64,000 nucleotides of DNA from Amyelois transitella (taxonomy: Eukaryota; Arthropoda; Insecta; Lepidoptera; Pyralidae), in NCBI RefSeq assembly GCF_032362555.1, contig NC_083505.1:11399501-11463500 (forward strand), read 5' to 3'. Each line of letters opens with the position of its first letter. The stretch's first letter is position 1. Shown piece by piece: positions 54,232 through 64,000 of this stretch. Below the pieces are notes generated by a model that saw only the letters and a list, made by a program, of their open reading frames with translations, did no database searches and was not told the origin of the DNA. Both the position numbers and the translations under genes were made by a program.

Positions 54232-55778
54232 ATGGCAGTTAAGGTGAATAAATATATTGGATTTTCATTTATTAACTAAGATTATTAAGAAAATGTTTAA
54301 TCTGTCCTCAGTAATTTATTAAGTTAAAATACGATTATGAAGATATGTAACAAGTATTCATTGGGTTTTAAAATAGTAATAATACACAAACATAAAATCC
54401 TGAGGCGATAGGCAGAGACAATATCTTGCGACTTGCAATGAGCCCTGCATAATTCTTTCGCTTCATTCACATTCGTAAATATTATTAATATTAGAACTCA
54501 TATTAGGAAAGTGTAATATTGACGAAATAATAACACAAATATATTTCTTACTAGGTAGACAGAGCCTTGGCTTAGTCTATTGAGTAAAAATAGTCTAAAG
54601 ACAAGTGCCTATCTAACTGTTTTGTATGGTTTATCGATGGAATAGATTCAGAGATTAGTTTTCGAGACTATAGCCTAAAAGAAAAAGTTTATAAGCCATT
54701 TTTTTATTGACCACAAGACGTAGCTGGCACGCTATGAATTTTTGTCATCACAAAATAAAAGACCATCATGAAAGGATAATAATCAACGAATAAAATTACT
54801 TTTGACTAATTTCAGTTAATAGTCGTGCTCGCCTTAGCAGCGGTGGCTCATAGTTCGGTGTTGCCATTGGATCACGCCGCTGTAGAACTAGCTGAACCAG
54901 AAAGAGCAGATGTCACGAGTTTCTCATACGACGTAGCAGACCCGTACACTGGCGATGTCAAGAGCCAATCAGAAACCCGCGTTGGAGGTACAGTGCAAGG
55001 GCAATATTCACTGCTTGACGCTGACGGCACCAGAAGAACAGTTGACTACGCTGCCGATGATCTCAATGGATTCAACGCTGTCGTGAAGAAAGATGCTGTT
55101 GGTATTGCGGCTCCAGTTTTTGCTCAACGCGCTGTTGTTGCTCCAGCGTTGACTCACAGTGTATCTGCTCCACTCGTGTCAGCCGTTCCAAATTATGTGA
55201 ACACTGGAGCTGTAGTTTCTGCTCGTACCGTCGCCGCTCCTTCTGTCTACGCCGCTTCGGCTCCCCTCGTATCCCGCCCAGTTTTGAATGGAGCATCTCT
55301 CGTTGCCACACATAATTTAGCAGCCCCAGTCTTAACTGGTACTAGTCCTTTAGTCAGTGCTCGTACTTTAGTCGCACCCTCTGCTTACACTGGTGCTAAT
55401 CTTATTTCGCCGCGTACCGTAGCGGCACCTTCTGTTCTTACTGGTGTAGCTCCTGTTTTAGCTACGCGTACTCTTACTTCTCCTTCTTTTGTTAATACGC
55501 CTTTACTTTCTCATTCCGTTGCTGCCCCTTCTTTGTATTCTTCTCCTCTTGTTTCCCATTCCTTAACTGCGTCTCCAGTTTACGCCGCCTCCGCTCCGTT
55601 AGTAACTGGTGGTTATACAGCTTCCGCTCATGATGTGTTAGCAGCACGTGCTCTATCAGCACCGCTTCTGGCGAGTGGCACTTTGGTTGATGGGAGGACA
55701 CTAGTGTCATCACACGGTGTCCTTCCTTCGCGCTTAGTAACTGGTGGTGGGTTGGTTCGCACTGTTTCTGGCTGGTAA
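54232..55778 (+). CDS. RR-2 cuticular protein 6, long form (two exons)
   Basis: At 324 residues it is the longest of the cluster. Exon 1 is 54232-54243 (MAVK), donor GTGAAT; the 572-bp intron ends CTAATTTCAG; exon 2 is 54816-55778, stop TAA. Signal peptide about residues 1-18 ([14 protein letters not shown]), then an acidic linker ([10 protein letters not shown]). RR-2 domain about residues 37-98: [59 protein letters not shown]. The ~225-residue tail is a degenerate repeat of about 20-25 residues of the type [16 protein letters not shown], with hydroxyl residues and Val/Leu rather than Tyr/His. The domain is nearest to cuticular protein 7, next downstream on the same strand. The intron carries a LINE-L scrap and a decayed SINE family A piece. 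Confidence 0.95.
54389..54478 (-). mobile_element. LINE-L 3' fragment in intron of cuticular gene 6
   Basis: ACATAAAATCCTGAGGCGAT, CTTGCGACTTGCAATGAGCC and TTCTTTCGCTTCATTCACAT on the plus strand are the decayed reverse complement of LINE-L. Confidence 0.65.
54552..54700 (-). mobile_element. SINE family A remnant in intron of cuticular gene 6
   Basis: TAGGTAGACAGAGCC, GGAATAGATTCAGAGATTAG and CCTAAAAGAAAAAGTTTATA follow family A order with heavy decay. Confidence 0.45.
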
Positions 55779-55796
55779 ATTCCTTCTTCATCACGA

Positions 55797-55858
55797 AATA
55801 AAGATCATCCCAACGACCGCAATGTGTTCATAATCAATACTTTAATAAAGGAAATAAA
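55797..55858 (+). terminator. poly(A) signals of cuticular gene 6
   Basis: AATAAA at 55797-55802, 55844-55849 and 55853-55858, within 80 bp of the stop. Confidence 0.7.
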
Positions 55859-58055
55859 TGTGATATAATATATAACTGTTACCATTTTTTTTTTCAACCT
55901 TGTGTATTTAAAACCTACGAAGGCACAAAAGTGCATATTATTTATTTAAAAAAAAAGTTTTTTTGCTTCGCTCCCATAATAATTTTTAAAAAAGCATGTT
56001 TATAATGATTTCTCAGTCTGTGCCAAATGTCATCAAAGTCTGTTTAAGCATTTTTAGAGTGCATTGCTTACAAAGAAAAATGCAAATTATTAGGAAAACC
56101 CCATTTATAGTTCAAGTATTTAGTTCAAGTTCCTCCTTCTCCACTCACTATAAAGAAAACTAGATCTTTTGTGTCGTCAGTTTGTCGGACAGTCGACCTT
56201 GCATTTCCGGAGGCTGATGTCAAGTGATCCGATGATGTTGCATTGGATAACTAGTTCTGCAAGTTATCACCTTTGATGCCTTTCTACTCGTAGTTATAAA
56301 ACCTCCACAATCCATTATTTTAATAAAATTAAAAAAATATATTAAATCATCTGACTTTTGATGAATATTTTAAAAAAAGTTATCATTATCGCACTGCTGA
56401 AAAATAAAATAATTTAATCATTTCCTATTGCCGTAGTTAGATGTTTTATTAGTAATAATTAGATTTACCTAATTTAAAAAAAAAATATTCATACTATCCT
56501 CATAAAATTAAAATTAAATCGTGTTTGTCCAGTTTGTTTTTTTATAATTTGATACCAACAAAAACACTCTTAAAACATGACTGAAGAAATATAAACAAAA
56601 TGCATTTATTACTCTCTGACAGCTGTTAAAATATAAACTGAACTTTTTATCCCGTGCTCCATCAACGTAAAGGTCTGACGCTGACCTTGACAATCAAATT
56701 TGATGTTACATAACATTGCATGATCTCGAATCATGTAACCGTTGCGGTTTCTATGGTCTCACTGCTATCAAACAAACGATATAAATTTAACGTATATTGC
56801 ACTTTTTAATACTCGTACATGAATCTTAATTCTATCTTTGGCTTAATATAATATATATATATTAAGCCAAACAGCTGGACGTGGACGTAAAATTATAATA
56901 TCATAAATATAAGAGAAAACCATGATACTTAAAAAATAAGTAAACTAAGTGCAACAATATTCAAAAAGTAAGACCGATTCAATAGTTTAGTGGATGGCTC
57001 AATGATAGCAATGAAGTGATCGAATTCCATATAGTGTATGTATTTGTCAAATTTTCTCAGTATAGATGGTCTTATACAAAGGTTTGTTTTGATAAAAAAA
57101 TAATACTTAATAATTTTTATTTATATTTATGATTTATAATGCTTTTAGCATTAAGTCCGCCAATCGAGCTTTTTATTTCTATTTCGTACAATAAAGTTTA
57201 AATAAATAAAATATAAATAAAAAATAAATTACAATTGCTGGAAAATTCTTGAAATGATTGATATAATAAATGAATAAAGAGCTAACTTTATGTTAGATAC
57301 TAAAATAAGATGTGAAATTATTTCAAATATTGTTTAATTTTTTAAGGAATTAATGCATAACAGTGTTAGTTTTATATAACTTCATTTAGACCACAATTGT
57401 ATCTTTCCATTTAGCCGAACTGGTTGTATGAAATGTCAAAGATAGATAATCAATCCAATAATACTCATAACTCAGGCTCGTAATTACGATAGATTTTACC
57501 GACTTGGTATAGACAAATGTTTTTTTTTTTTTTTTTTGCATAGTCCCGATCCGCCTTCGTCCTTGTATATCCGGACTGTACGTACGCACGTAGATTTTAA
57601 TGATCATGATAATTTTTAGGGTTCAGTAGACAATAGTCATAAAAGGAACTCACATTGTTTGGTCAGCTTTTAGTTTTTTAAAATAAGTATTCGTTTTTCG
57701 AGTTCTTAATTACAAATCTGTTCTCCTCCTCAATTTTAAAGTTATCGAATCCATTATTAATTTTTTTTTTGTTGTTATTTTATCGATAACTAGAATACTC
57801 CAGGAATGTCGGGATATCCTCTCTTAGTGCTACCTTAGACCACAATTTCCAAATCTCTAGACTCAGCGGTTAAGGTCGTGCTATATATAAGTCCAGTCAG
57901 TCATGAAGTCTTTATATAAATATATAGATAAATAGATTAGTATATATAGTAGCAAACAAAGTGCTACAAAATCCTTCCGAGTCCAACTCGCACTTGACCA
58001 GTTTTTTAAAGATCAAGTGACCATACTTTGCCAGCCACGCCCTCGCGTGTCGAAG
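55859..58055. other. intergenic DNA between cuticular genes 6 and 7
   Basis: AT-rich. It holds an FTZ-F1-like site (listed separately), a tiny SINE family A scrap at 56861-56888 and a T tract near 57522-57538. No additional gene is supported. Confidence 0.4.
56682..56690 (-). promoter_or_regulatory. FTZ-F1 consensus-like site
   Basis: TGACCTTGA on the plus strand, i.e. TCAAGGTCA on minus, matches the FTZ-F1 consensus YCAAGGYCR. It lies about 1.4 kb upstream of cuticular gene 7. betaFTZ-F1 is known to activate some cuticular genes in Lepidoptera; use of this site is inference. Confidence 0.35.
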
Positions 58056-58060
58056 CTCCA

Positions 58061-58095
58061 TATAAAAGCTTCTCAAACGCAGCATCCGCATCATT
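58061..58095 (+). promoter_or_regulatory. core promoter of cuticular gene 7
   Basis: TATAAAA at 58061-58067 and GCATCATTC with TCATT at 58091-58095; the ATG is at 58127, giving a 5' UTR of about 34 nt. Confidence 0.75.
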
Positions 58096-58126
58096 CATCG
58101 AGTGAAAATCCTCTAGTCTTGACGAA

Positions 58127-59596
58127 ATGGCAGCTAAGGTGATTATTTTTTTTTTTAATTTATATTTCTGAAGTGCTTTGAAAAGATTGTAGTGAAAGTG
58201 TTAGATGAATTTATTGTTAGGTACTGTAAAACTTAGCTTTTTCTCGTCTTATGTCGCGTTTCTTGTATTAAATAAACATTAAAATAAAATTGCACTAAGT
58301 ACTTCATGTCTGCTAAAAATCTAATTTATCGAGAAAAGTCGTTAGTGAAAATTCTTCTCACTTTGTTTAATTTTTGCTTAATGCAAATCAATAGTTTAAA
58401 AAACAATTAACTATTTGTGGACGTGTCTAAATTATATGCAATAATGTATTTTTAAAATCATTCCAAAATAATAATTACTTATCTCCCTCATAGTCAACTT
58501 TTTCCAATTTAATTTAGTGCTCATAAATTCAAAACCCGAAGTTGCTATAAATAGGTACATTTTGGTGATAGGATAGCTTTACACAAAGATTAAAAAGATT
58601 TTAAAGGTCAAGTTTAAGGGTCAGCTGGAATACCAATTAATTTTAAATTTAGGTGGAACATAGCCCTTGGTCGCGAGTTCATCTATGTTAATTTAGTAGC
58701 TAGAGATATCATTAAGAATAGCCTCGTGGCCTCAAAGCGCCAATACAACCTATATATAACAATAATACATACATACACATGGTCACGTCTATATCCTTTG
58801 CGGGGTAGACAGAGCCAACAGTCTTGAAAAGACTGAATGGCCACGTTCAGCTATTTGGCTTAATGATAGAATTGAGATTCAAATAGTGACAGGTTGCTAG
58901 CCCATCGCCTAAAAAAGAATCCCAAGCTTGTAAGCCTATAACAATGTACGACAATATATCTGGCTTTAATAAAACCTAAAACCTTTATAAAGAACTTCCT
59001 TTAAAAACATTGTCTTTCTTTGTTTCCAGTTTGTTGTAGTTCTCGCTTTGGTGGCCGCGGCCCAATGCTCGGTGGTGCCATTGGCGCGAGTAGACAACGA
59101 CTACACCAGCTTCGCGTATGACGTCGCAGACCCCAACACCGGCGACTTCAAGAGCCAAGTGGAAACCCGAGTGGGGGGCACCGTTCAGGGACAGTATTCG
59201 CTGCTAGACGCCGACGGCACAAAGCGAACAGTCGATTACGCCGCTGATGACGTCAATGGGTTTAACGCTGTCGTACGCAAGGACCCGGTCGTAGCCGCCT
59301 CTCCTGTCGTAGCTGCTCCCGTCGTAGCCGCTACGCCGGTCGTAGCGCATACTCCTGTTGTCGCTGAGCCGGCGGTAGTAGCCGCTCGAGTTGCTACACC
59401 CGCCGTCTACGCCGCGTCCGCTCCTGTTGTCACACGTACTTCTGTAGCCGCTCCTTCTGTGTACTCTGCTCCAGTAGTCGCAGCTAGGTCCTACTTCGCT
59501 CCAACAGTCTACAACTCAGTCGCTAGCCCAGTTGTTGCAAGGAGTTTCGCGTCCCCCTACTACGCGTACTCCGCCCCCTCTGTTTCGTACTGGTAA
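58127..59596 (+). CDS. RR-2 cuticular protein 7, Val/Ala-rich (two exons)
   Basis: A 192-residue secreted cuticle protein. Exon 1 is 58127-58138 (MAAK), donor GTGATT; the 891-bp intron ends GTTTCCAG; exon 2 is 59030-59596, stop TAA. Signal peptide about residues 1-18 (FVVVLALVAAAQCS). RR-2 domain about residues 28-90: [59 protein letters not shown]. The tail starts with [12 protein letters not shown] repeats and ends in Tyr/Ser-rich SPYYAYSAPSVSYW. It shares the [15 protein letters not shown] segment with cuticular protein 6 just upstream, indicating a tandem duplicate. Its intron hosts a well-preserved antisense SINE family A copy 85 bp before exon 2. Confidence 0.95.
58766..58945 (-). mobile_element. 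SINE family A copy in intron of cuticular gene 7
   Basis: Tail ATACATACATACACATGGTC to CAAGCTTGTAAGCCTATA. Little divergence from the consensus; the head third is missing. It is antisense to the gene. Confidence 0.9.
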
Positions 59597-59672
59597 ATTC
59601 GACGGTCAAATTAGATATACGCCATGAAGTGTTCCGAAAATTGAGTTGTTAAATTTGTATATATAGATACAA

Positions 59673-59678
59673 AATAAA
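59673..59678 (+). terminator. poly(A) signal of cuticular gene 7
   Basis: AATAAA 77 bp after the stop codon. Confidence 0.7.
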
Positions 59679-59997
59679 ATATGAAACATTGAACATAGTT
59701 TTCTTTTATCACACCTAATTTTTACAATATCAGCTGATAAATTATTTGGACTAATTCCAAGTAAATATATATTCTGATCAAATATCCTTGAAATCCTTCC
59801 ACCAAAATGTCCTCAGTACCTTGACACCAGACCTTCATGTCTTAAATTAATAAACCTAGATAGGGATCATTGTACGGATCCATAGAACCCTATAAGTAAG
59901 ATGATAAGACAACGCTAAAAAAAGCTCTGTCAACTTGATCACGTAGTGATCGGGTTGCCTGATATAAACCGAAAGGCTTTTACACAGCCAACCAACA

Positions 59998-60420
59998 CAC
60001 AAACATACGTATATAATTACGTCTTTATACCTTACAGGGTAGACAGAGTTAACAGTCTCCAAAAGACTGAGACTGAAATAGTGACAGGTTGCTAGCTCAT
60101 CGCCTAAATGAAGAACATACATCTGCAAGGGATATAGACATATGCGGGGTAGACAGAGCCAACGGTCTAGTAAAGACTGATAGGCCACGTTCAGCTATTT
60201 GGCTATAAGATAGAATTGAGATTCAAATAGTGACATTTTGCTAGCCCATCGCCTAAAAAAGAATCCCAAGTCGCCTTTTACGACATCCATGGGAAAGAAA
60301 TGGAGTGGTCCCATTCTTTTTTGTATTGGTGCCGGGAACCACACGGCACGGTAAATGAAGAATCCTTATCCCTATTAACCTTTCCTTTGACTCACTTGTA
60401 CAATCTTCACGGGAAGGTGA
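59998..60420 (-). mobile_element. SINE family A copy split by a second copy
   Basis: The outer element is 59998-60115 (AATTACGTCTTTATACCTTA to AGCTCATCGCC) and continues at 60352-60420 (GAAGAATCCTTATCCC to CTTCACGGGAAGG). Confidence 0.85.
60105..60362 (-). mobile_element. inner SINE family A insertion with 11-bp target duplication
   Basis: The inner element 60116-60351 ends with the intact head GCCGGGAACCACACGGCA. TAAATGAAGAA occurs exactly at 60105-60115 and 60352-60362, so the insertion boundaries are explicit. Same orientation as its host element. Confidence 0.92.
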
Positions 60421-60629
60421 TTCCTTGCTGACACACACATTGTTTTTTCATTGCTAACAAGCCAGAAACTTGCACCGGGCGAATGTGCCTATTTCTATAA
60501 CAAATACGTACTAGGTGACCAGCAAAATTTATTTATTTCTTTTATTTAAAGCTTTATTGCTATTTTACATAATTTAGACGGATCAAGTAGCAAGCGACAG
60601 CTAGTAATCAATTGTTGTAAATTGACGTC

Positions 60630-60780
60630 CGGTAAAAATGCTGCGGTGTAGTTTGTTCCGCCGCTTCTTCTACACATGTGCTTTGGAAGCGGTAGTAGTT
60701 ATAATTAGATTTAAGTGATGTGACGACAACAAGTGATACCTTGTATCCAATTTTGAAAATGAATCTATTCTATTCTATTC
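60630..60780 (+). mobile_element. LINE-type 3' end with (TTCTA)n tail
   Basis: AATGCTGCGGTGTAGTTTGT, CCGCCGCTTCTTCTACACAT and TGACGACAACAAGTGATACC are non-coding and end in CTATTCTATTCTATTCTA. I recall similar 3' ends in lepidopteran genomes. The 5' boundary is uncertain. Confidence 0.5.
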
Positions 60781-61068
60781 TAAATATATGACCGTGATAT
60801 AACTTGCCAAGTTGTTTTTTTTATGTAATTAGTGATAAAATCTGTGATTTAATAACAACTTGAAGCTAAGTTATTAATTACGATAAAGATCAGCGTATAT
60901 CCTCTGCATACGGAAATCTGTGTCATCGTTAAAACATTTATAAGAAACCGCTGTTTATTTAATTACAGGAAAGTTCTTATAAGTTAGGGCCGTCCTTTGA
61001 GGACTACTTATTTATCTACGTCAGTATATCCTGTCAACTTCCATACATAAAACTTATCTTATATATAA

Positions 61069-61251
61069 CTAGCGACCCGCCTCGGCTTCGCACGGGTGCA
61101 AAATTCGGAATTTTTTTTACATAAAAACCATCCTCTTGAAACACTCTACCTGTTACAAAAAACCACATCAAAATCCGTTGCGTAATTTTAAAGATTTAAG
61201 CATACAGACAAACAGACTAAAATAGCGACTTTGTTTTATACTATGTAGTGA
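61069..61251 (-). mobile_element. Helitron family D2, short non-autonomous copy
   Basis: The minus strand starts TTCACTACATAGTATAAAAC and ends GGCGGGTCGCTAG before T. It shares its first ~110 bp with the 1-kb Helitron at 24776-25782 (AACAAAGTCGC, ACGCAACGGATTTTGATG). No coding capacity. Confidence 0.78.
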
Positions 61252-61683
61252 AGTTCTAGTGTTACAATGTTCGTTCCAGTACTCCTCCGAAATGTCTGTA
61301 ATGAAGTTTTGTAAGCATATTGAGTAGGTTTGAGAATTGGCCAACAACTACTTTTCATACCCCGTAGTGATAAGGGTTGTCCACCCTTAATATTTTTTTT
61401 TAACTAGAAATTACTTAAAAATTATTTAAGCGTTTCCCGCGACAGCTCTTAAGTACATAAAATCATGCTTCTTTAAGTCAAAGTAGATACCTGAATACAA
61501 TTTATAAGGCACACACCATTTTAAAAAACCTTCAGATCGACCATAAATAAACTCAGTCTCTTTCTAAAAATAAGAATAGAAATAATCATATGTCTTAAAG
61601 TAAGCCAATTATAATATCTAAGGTTCATTCATTATTTCATTCATATTATCCTGTCAGCCATTAAAAAAAAGTGATAAGTAGAA
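61252..61683. other. AT-rich intergenic DNA
   Basis: Nothing recognised. Confidence 0.4.
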
Positions 61684-61889
61684 TACATACATACATATAC
61701 ATATGGCCACGTTCAGCTATTTGGCTTAATGATAGAATTGAGATTCAAATAGTGACAGGTTGCTAACCCATCACCTAAAAAAGAATCCCAAATTTGTAAG
61801 CCTATCCCTTAGTCGCCTTTTACGACATCCATGGAAAAGAGATGGAGTGGTCCTATCCTTTTTTGTATTGGTGCCAGGGGTACACGGCC
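61684..61889 (-). mobile_element. SINE family A copy lacking the tail-proximal block
   Basis: ATACATACATACATATACAT is joined directly to ATGGCCACGTTCAGC, so the CCCCGCAAGG/TAGACAGAGCC segment is deleted. The head is nearly complete. Confidence 0.88.
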
Positions 61890-64000
61890 CGATTAGTAGA
61901 AAAAAAAATATTTTTTCATTCTGTTTTAAGAATCAGAAGTTTAACTTGCAGTTCTTATAAAGTTCCGTGCCCACATATTTTGACACACTATTGAATATCG
62001 GAAGTCAAAAAGTATTTTAAATTTGTTTACCTACTAAATACTCAATTATTAATAAAGAAAGGCCACCCACTCAGCTGTTGATATTTAAACAAATGGTCAA
62101 CCAATTTGCATACAATGGGTGTTAAATCTTAAGTAGAGCTTGTACTGACCTTGCAAGGCCTTTATCGAGAGATAAGTGAAGGAAATATCACAAATCTTTG
62201 ATCAGTGTAACCTGGTACTTTATCTTTCCATTATGTCTCGAAACGGCCCCGACATTTGTAATATCGGTGATGAGGAAAAAGCGTGATGTATTATCAGCTT
62301 CAAATCCTACTATGAAAAAACTGAAACTTTTTTGAGCTGTACCAAACTTGCCAACATTCTAAAATCCAGATTTTTTAGTTTGTTCTCACGGTGAAGGAAA
62401 ACTTTAATATTCAGCGTCTAGTTAACTTGTCATTGAGTAGGTACAACTTCGATAATTGAAGCACAGATTCAAATTCTGCCGGGAACATTGCTCTCTTCTG
62501 AGTTAAGTACCCTACATCAGTTTTATTTCTTATCTTATGATTCTCTTAGGGGAAAATTAGTGGGGATATCCTGCTACTTCTACGTTAGTTACCCTCAAGT
62601 CAGATTTTTACTCGTAATAATTCTGTCTGAAAGGCTCGTGAAAGGCTAAAAGGGAAGAACCGTGGACGCGCCAGAATTTGAACCTGTGCTTCAATCATCA
62701 GAGCTCTAATGAACGACTGACAAAACTGCTGGGTAAAATGAACTTGAAATTTAGCATTCAATTCTTTAGGAAGTAGGAGAGGTTTTCCCAAAATTCCTAC
62801 GGGAATGAGAAGTAAACTTTGTGATTTTTACGCGAGCCGAGATGCGGACTCTTAAAGCAAGAAATAAAACATCGACGTTAATTTTAGCAACATTTTTTTA
62901 TTAATTTAAGAATTCCACAATGGAACAAATTTCCTCATATAATCTAGACCTAGTCAGATTGTAGGTAGGTACATTATGTGGACTAAATCTGTATGTCTAT
63001 AACGCCAAAATTAGTGCACTGTCAGACAAAATTTCCAGTAGGCATGCTTTTAATAAACAACTCAATTTTTACGTACAGATTTTCAAAAACATTTGTATCA
63101 TGCTCACTTTATTAATTTTTTTCAAAAAGAAAGTTTTTTTGAAAAAAATCAATAATAATACTTTAGTTTTGTAGGCTTTTCTTTGAAACATATTTTCTTT
63201 ACTTATTTGACTTGAAGTGTTAAAACCACCCAATGATTAGGAAATCTTAAAGGTAAATAGTAATTGGTATTTACTTATAGTTAATTATATTTTTTAATTA
63301 AATTGTGTGTGGTATTCTCACATGATTCCAAATGTTTTTGTTTTAATATAGAAGCTCGAAATGTTTTCAAAGAGAATTTATGTCAATTGTTTTTTCTATC
63401 CGTTAGATTTTTGACGATTTTCGATAAAATCCCGAGCTTCCAGTACACTTAACCAAACATAACATTTATCTACACCACATATTTAACAAAATACGCCAAA
63501 ATGTTACCACACTAAAAAATTCGCTAGAACAGGTAAAATTATTACCGTTTTACATTATCGCATAAAGTAATTAACTATAGGGCCGACGCATACTATTAAT
63601 TCGTATGAAGCCATATGACTTTTTTGTGACGCGGCCCTAACACAAAAAAGCATCGTTTGTGGTCAAACCATTGCCTTAACTCAATACAAATACAGTTAGG
63701 TACATAGTATGCAAATGTTTTAAAAGAATTTTTATATACACCAACCCGCTTTCCTTTAGTACATTCACTTGCTACAAATTTACAGTACAAAAACTGAAAT
63801 AAATCATCATCTCTAATGTAAAATCACAAGTAGTGCTATTCTTATTGTTAAGGAATTATATATCTTCCATATAATATAAAAAAGTTGCTTAAAAAAATCA
63901 CAGACAATCACTTTCCCTTTACAGACATAAACCATCGACCGAATTCCTTATAAGCATTATTTCGCTACGTACAAAACCCTACTTACTTAGTTTTACAACC
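61890..64000. other. AT-rich end of window
   Basis: No gene recognised. Two short tRNA-like patches occur in opposite orientations, GAAGCACAGATTCAAATTC (+, about 62459-62477) and GAAGCACAGGTTCAAATTC (-, about 62676-62694), together with GCGAGCCGAGATGCGG near 62833. They look like remains of a tRNA-derived SINE. Confidence 0.35.

Noticed and set aside
54825-55778. Calling cuticular gene 6 from an internal GTG start
   Set aside because: The true start is the upstream MAVK exon; an acceptor TTTCAG and an in-frame signal peptide precede the GTG.
56280-56320. Additional cuticular promoter (TTATAAAACC)
   Set aside because: No initiator and no M-x-x-K exon with a donor follows.
57880-57930. Another short cuticular first exon after TATATAAG
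   Set aside because: The ATGAAG lies too close to the TATA motif and no GT donor follows codon 4.
1-64000. CRISPR arrays, operons or other prokaryotic systems
   Set aside because: Spliced insect genes, poly(A) signals and SINE/LINE/Helitron content show this is eukaryotic nuclear DNA; no spaced identical repeats of array type occur.

Overview
This window is nuclear DNA from a moth or butterfly (Lepidoptera). The host genes are seven RR-2 class cuticular proteins of the Rebers-Riddiford chitin-binding family, each with the usual lepidopteran layout of a tiny first exon and one large second exon. The AT-rich intergenic DNA is crowded with repeats I associate with lepidopteran genomes: an abundant SINE-like element with a TATG-type tail, a tRNA-derived SINE, Helitrons, a mariner and several non-LTR retrotransposon 3' ends. 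No species can be named from this.

Layout. 437-1857 (-): cuticular protein 1. About 1.9-39.8 kb: a cuticular-gene-free stretch of roughly 38 kb made of transposon debris. Its main contents are a 217-bp MITE (5666-5882), a LINE reverse transcriptase fragment (9900-10950), a 1-kb Helitron that still encodes the end of a Pif1-type helicase (24776-25782), a GC-rich promoter-like patch with a candidate first exon on the minus strand (28130-28640), and an apparently intact mariner (36592-37913). 39.8-47.2 kb: cuticular proteins 2, 3, 4 (+) and 5 (-). 47.2-54.1 kb: AT-rich DNA with nested SINEs and two Helitron/SINE fragments. 54.2-59.6 kb: cuticular proteins 6 and 7 (+). 59.7-64 kb: nested SINEs, a small Helitron, then mostly featureless AT-rich DNA.

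How the genes work together. All seven encode secreted structural proteins. Each has an N-terminal signal peptide, an RR-2 domain known to bind chitin, and in most cases a low-complexity Ala/Pro/Val/Tyr tail, so together they should supply components of hard cuticle. In all seven the intron falls in phase 0 directly after codon 4 (M-x-x-K), inside the signal peptide. Most have a TATA box about 30 bp upstream of a TCAGT-like initiator. By sequence they form pairs (1 with 3, 4 with 5, 6 with 7), and gene 2 is an outlier. This is a tandem-duplication cluster.

I found no prokaryotic system, CRISPR array, rRNA gene or canonical standalone tRNA gene. The less ordinary observations are the tail shared by the SINE and a LINE, two independent SINE-into-SINE insertions at the same internal motif, two near-perfect hairpins, and the isolated candidate promoter/exon at 28.1-28.6 kb.
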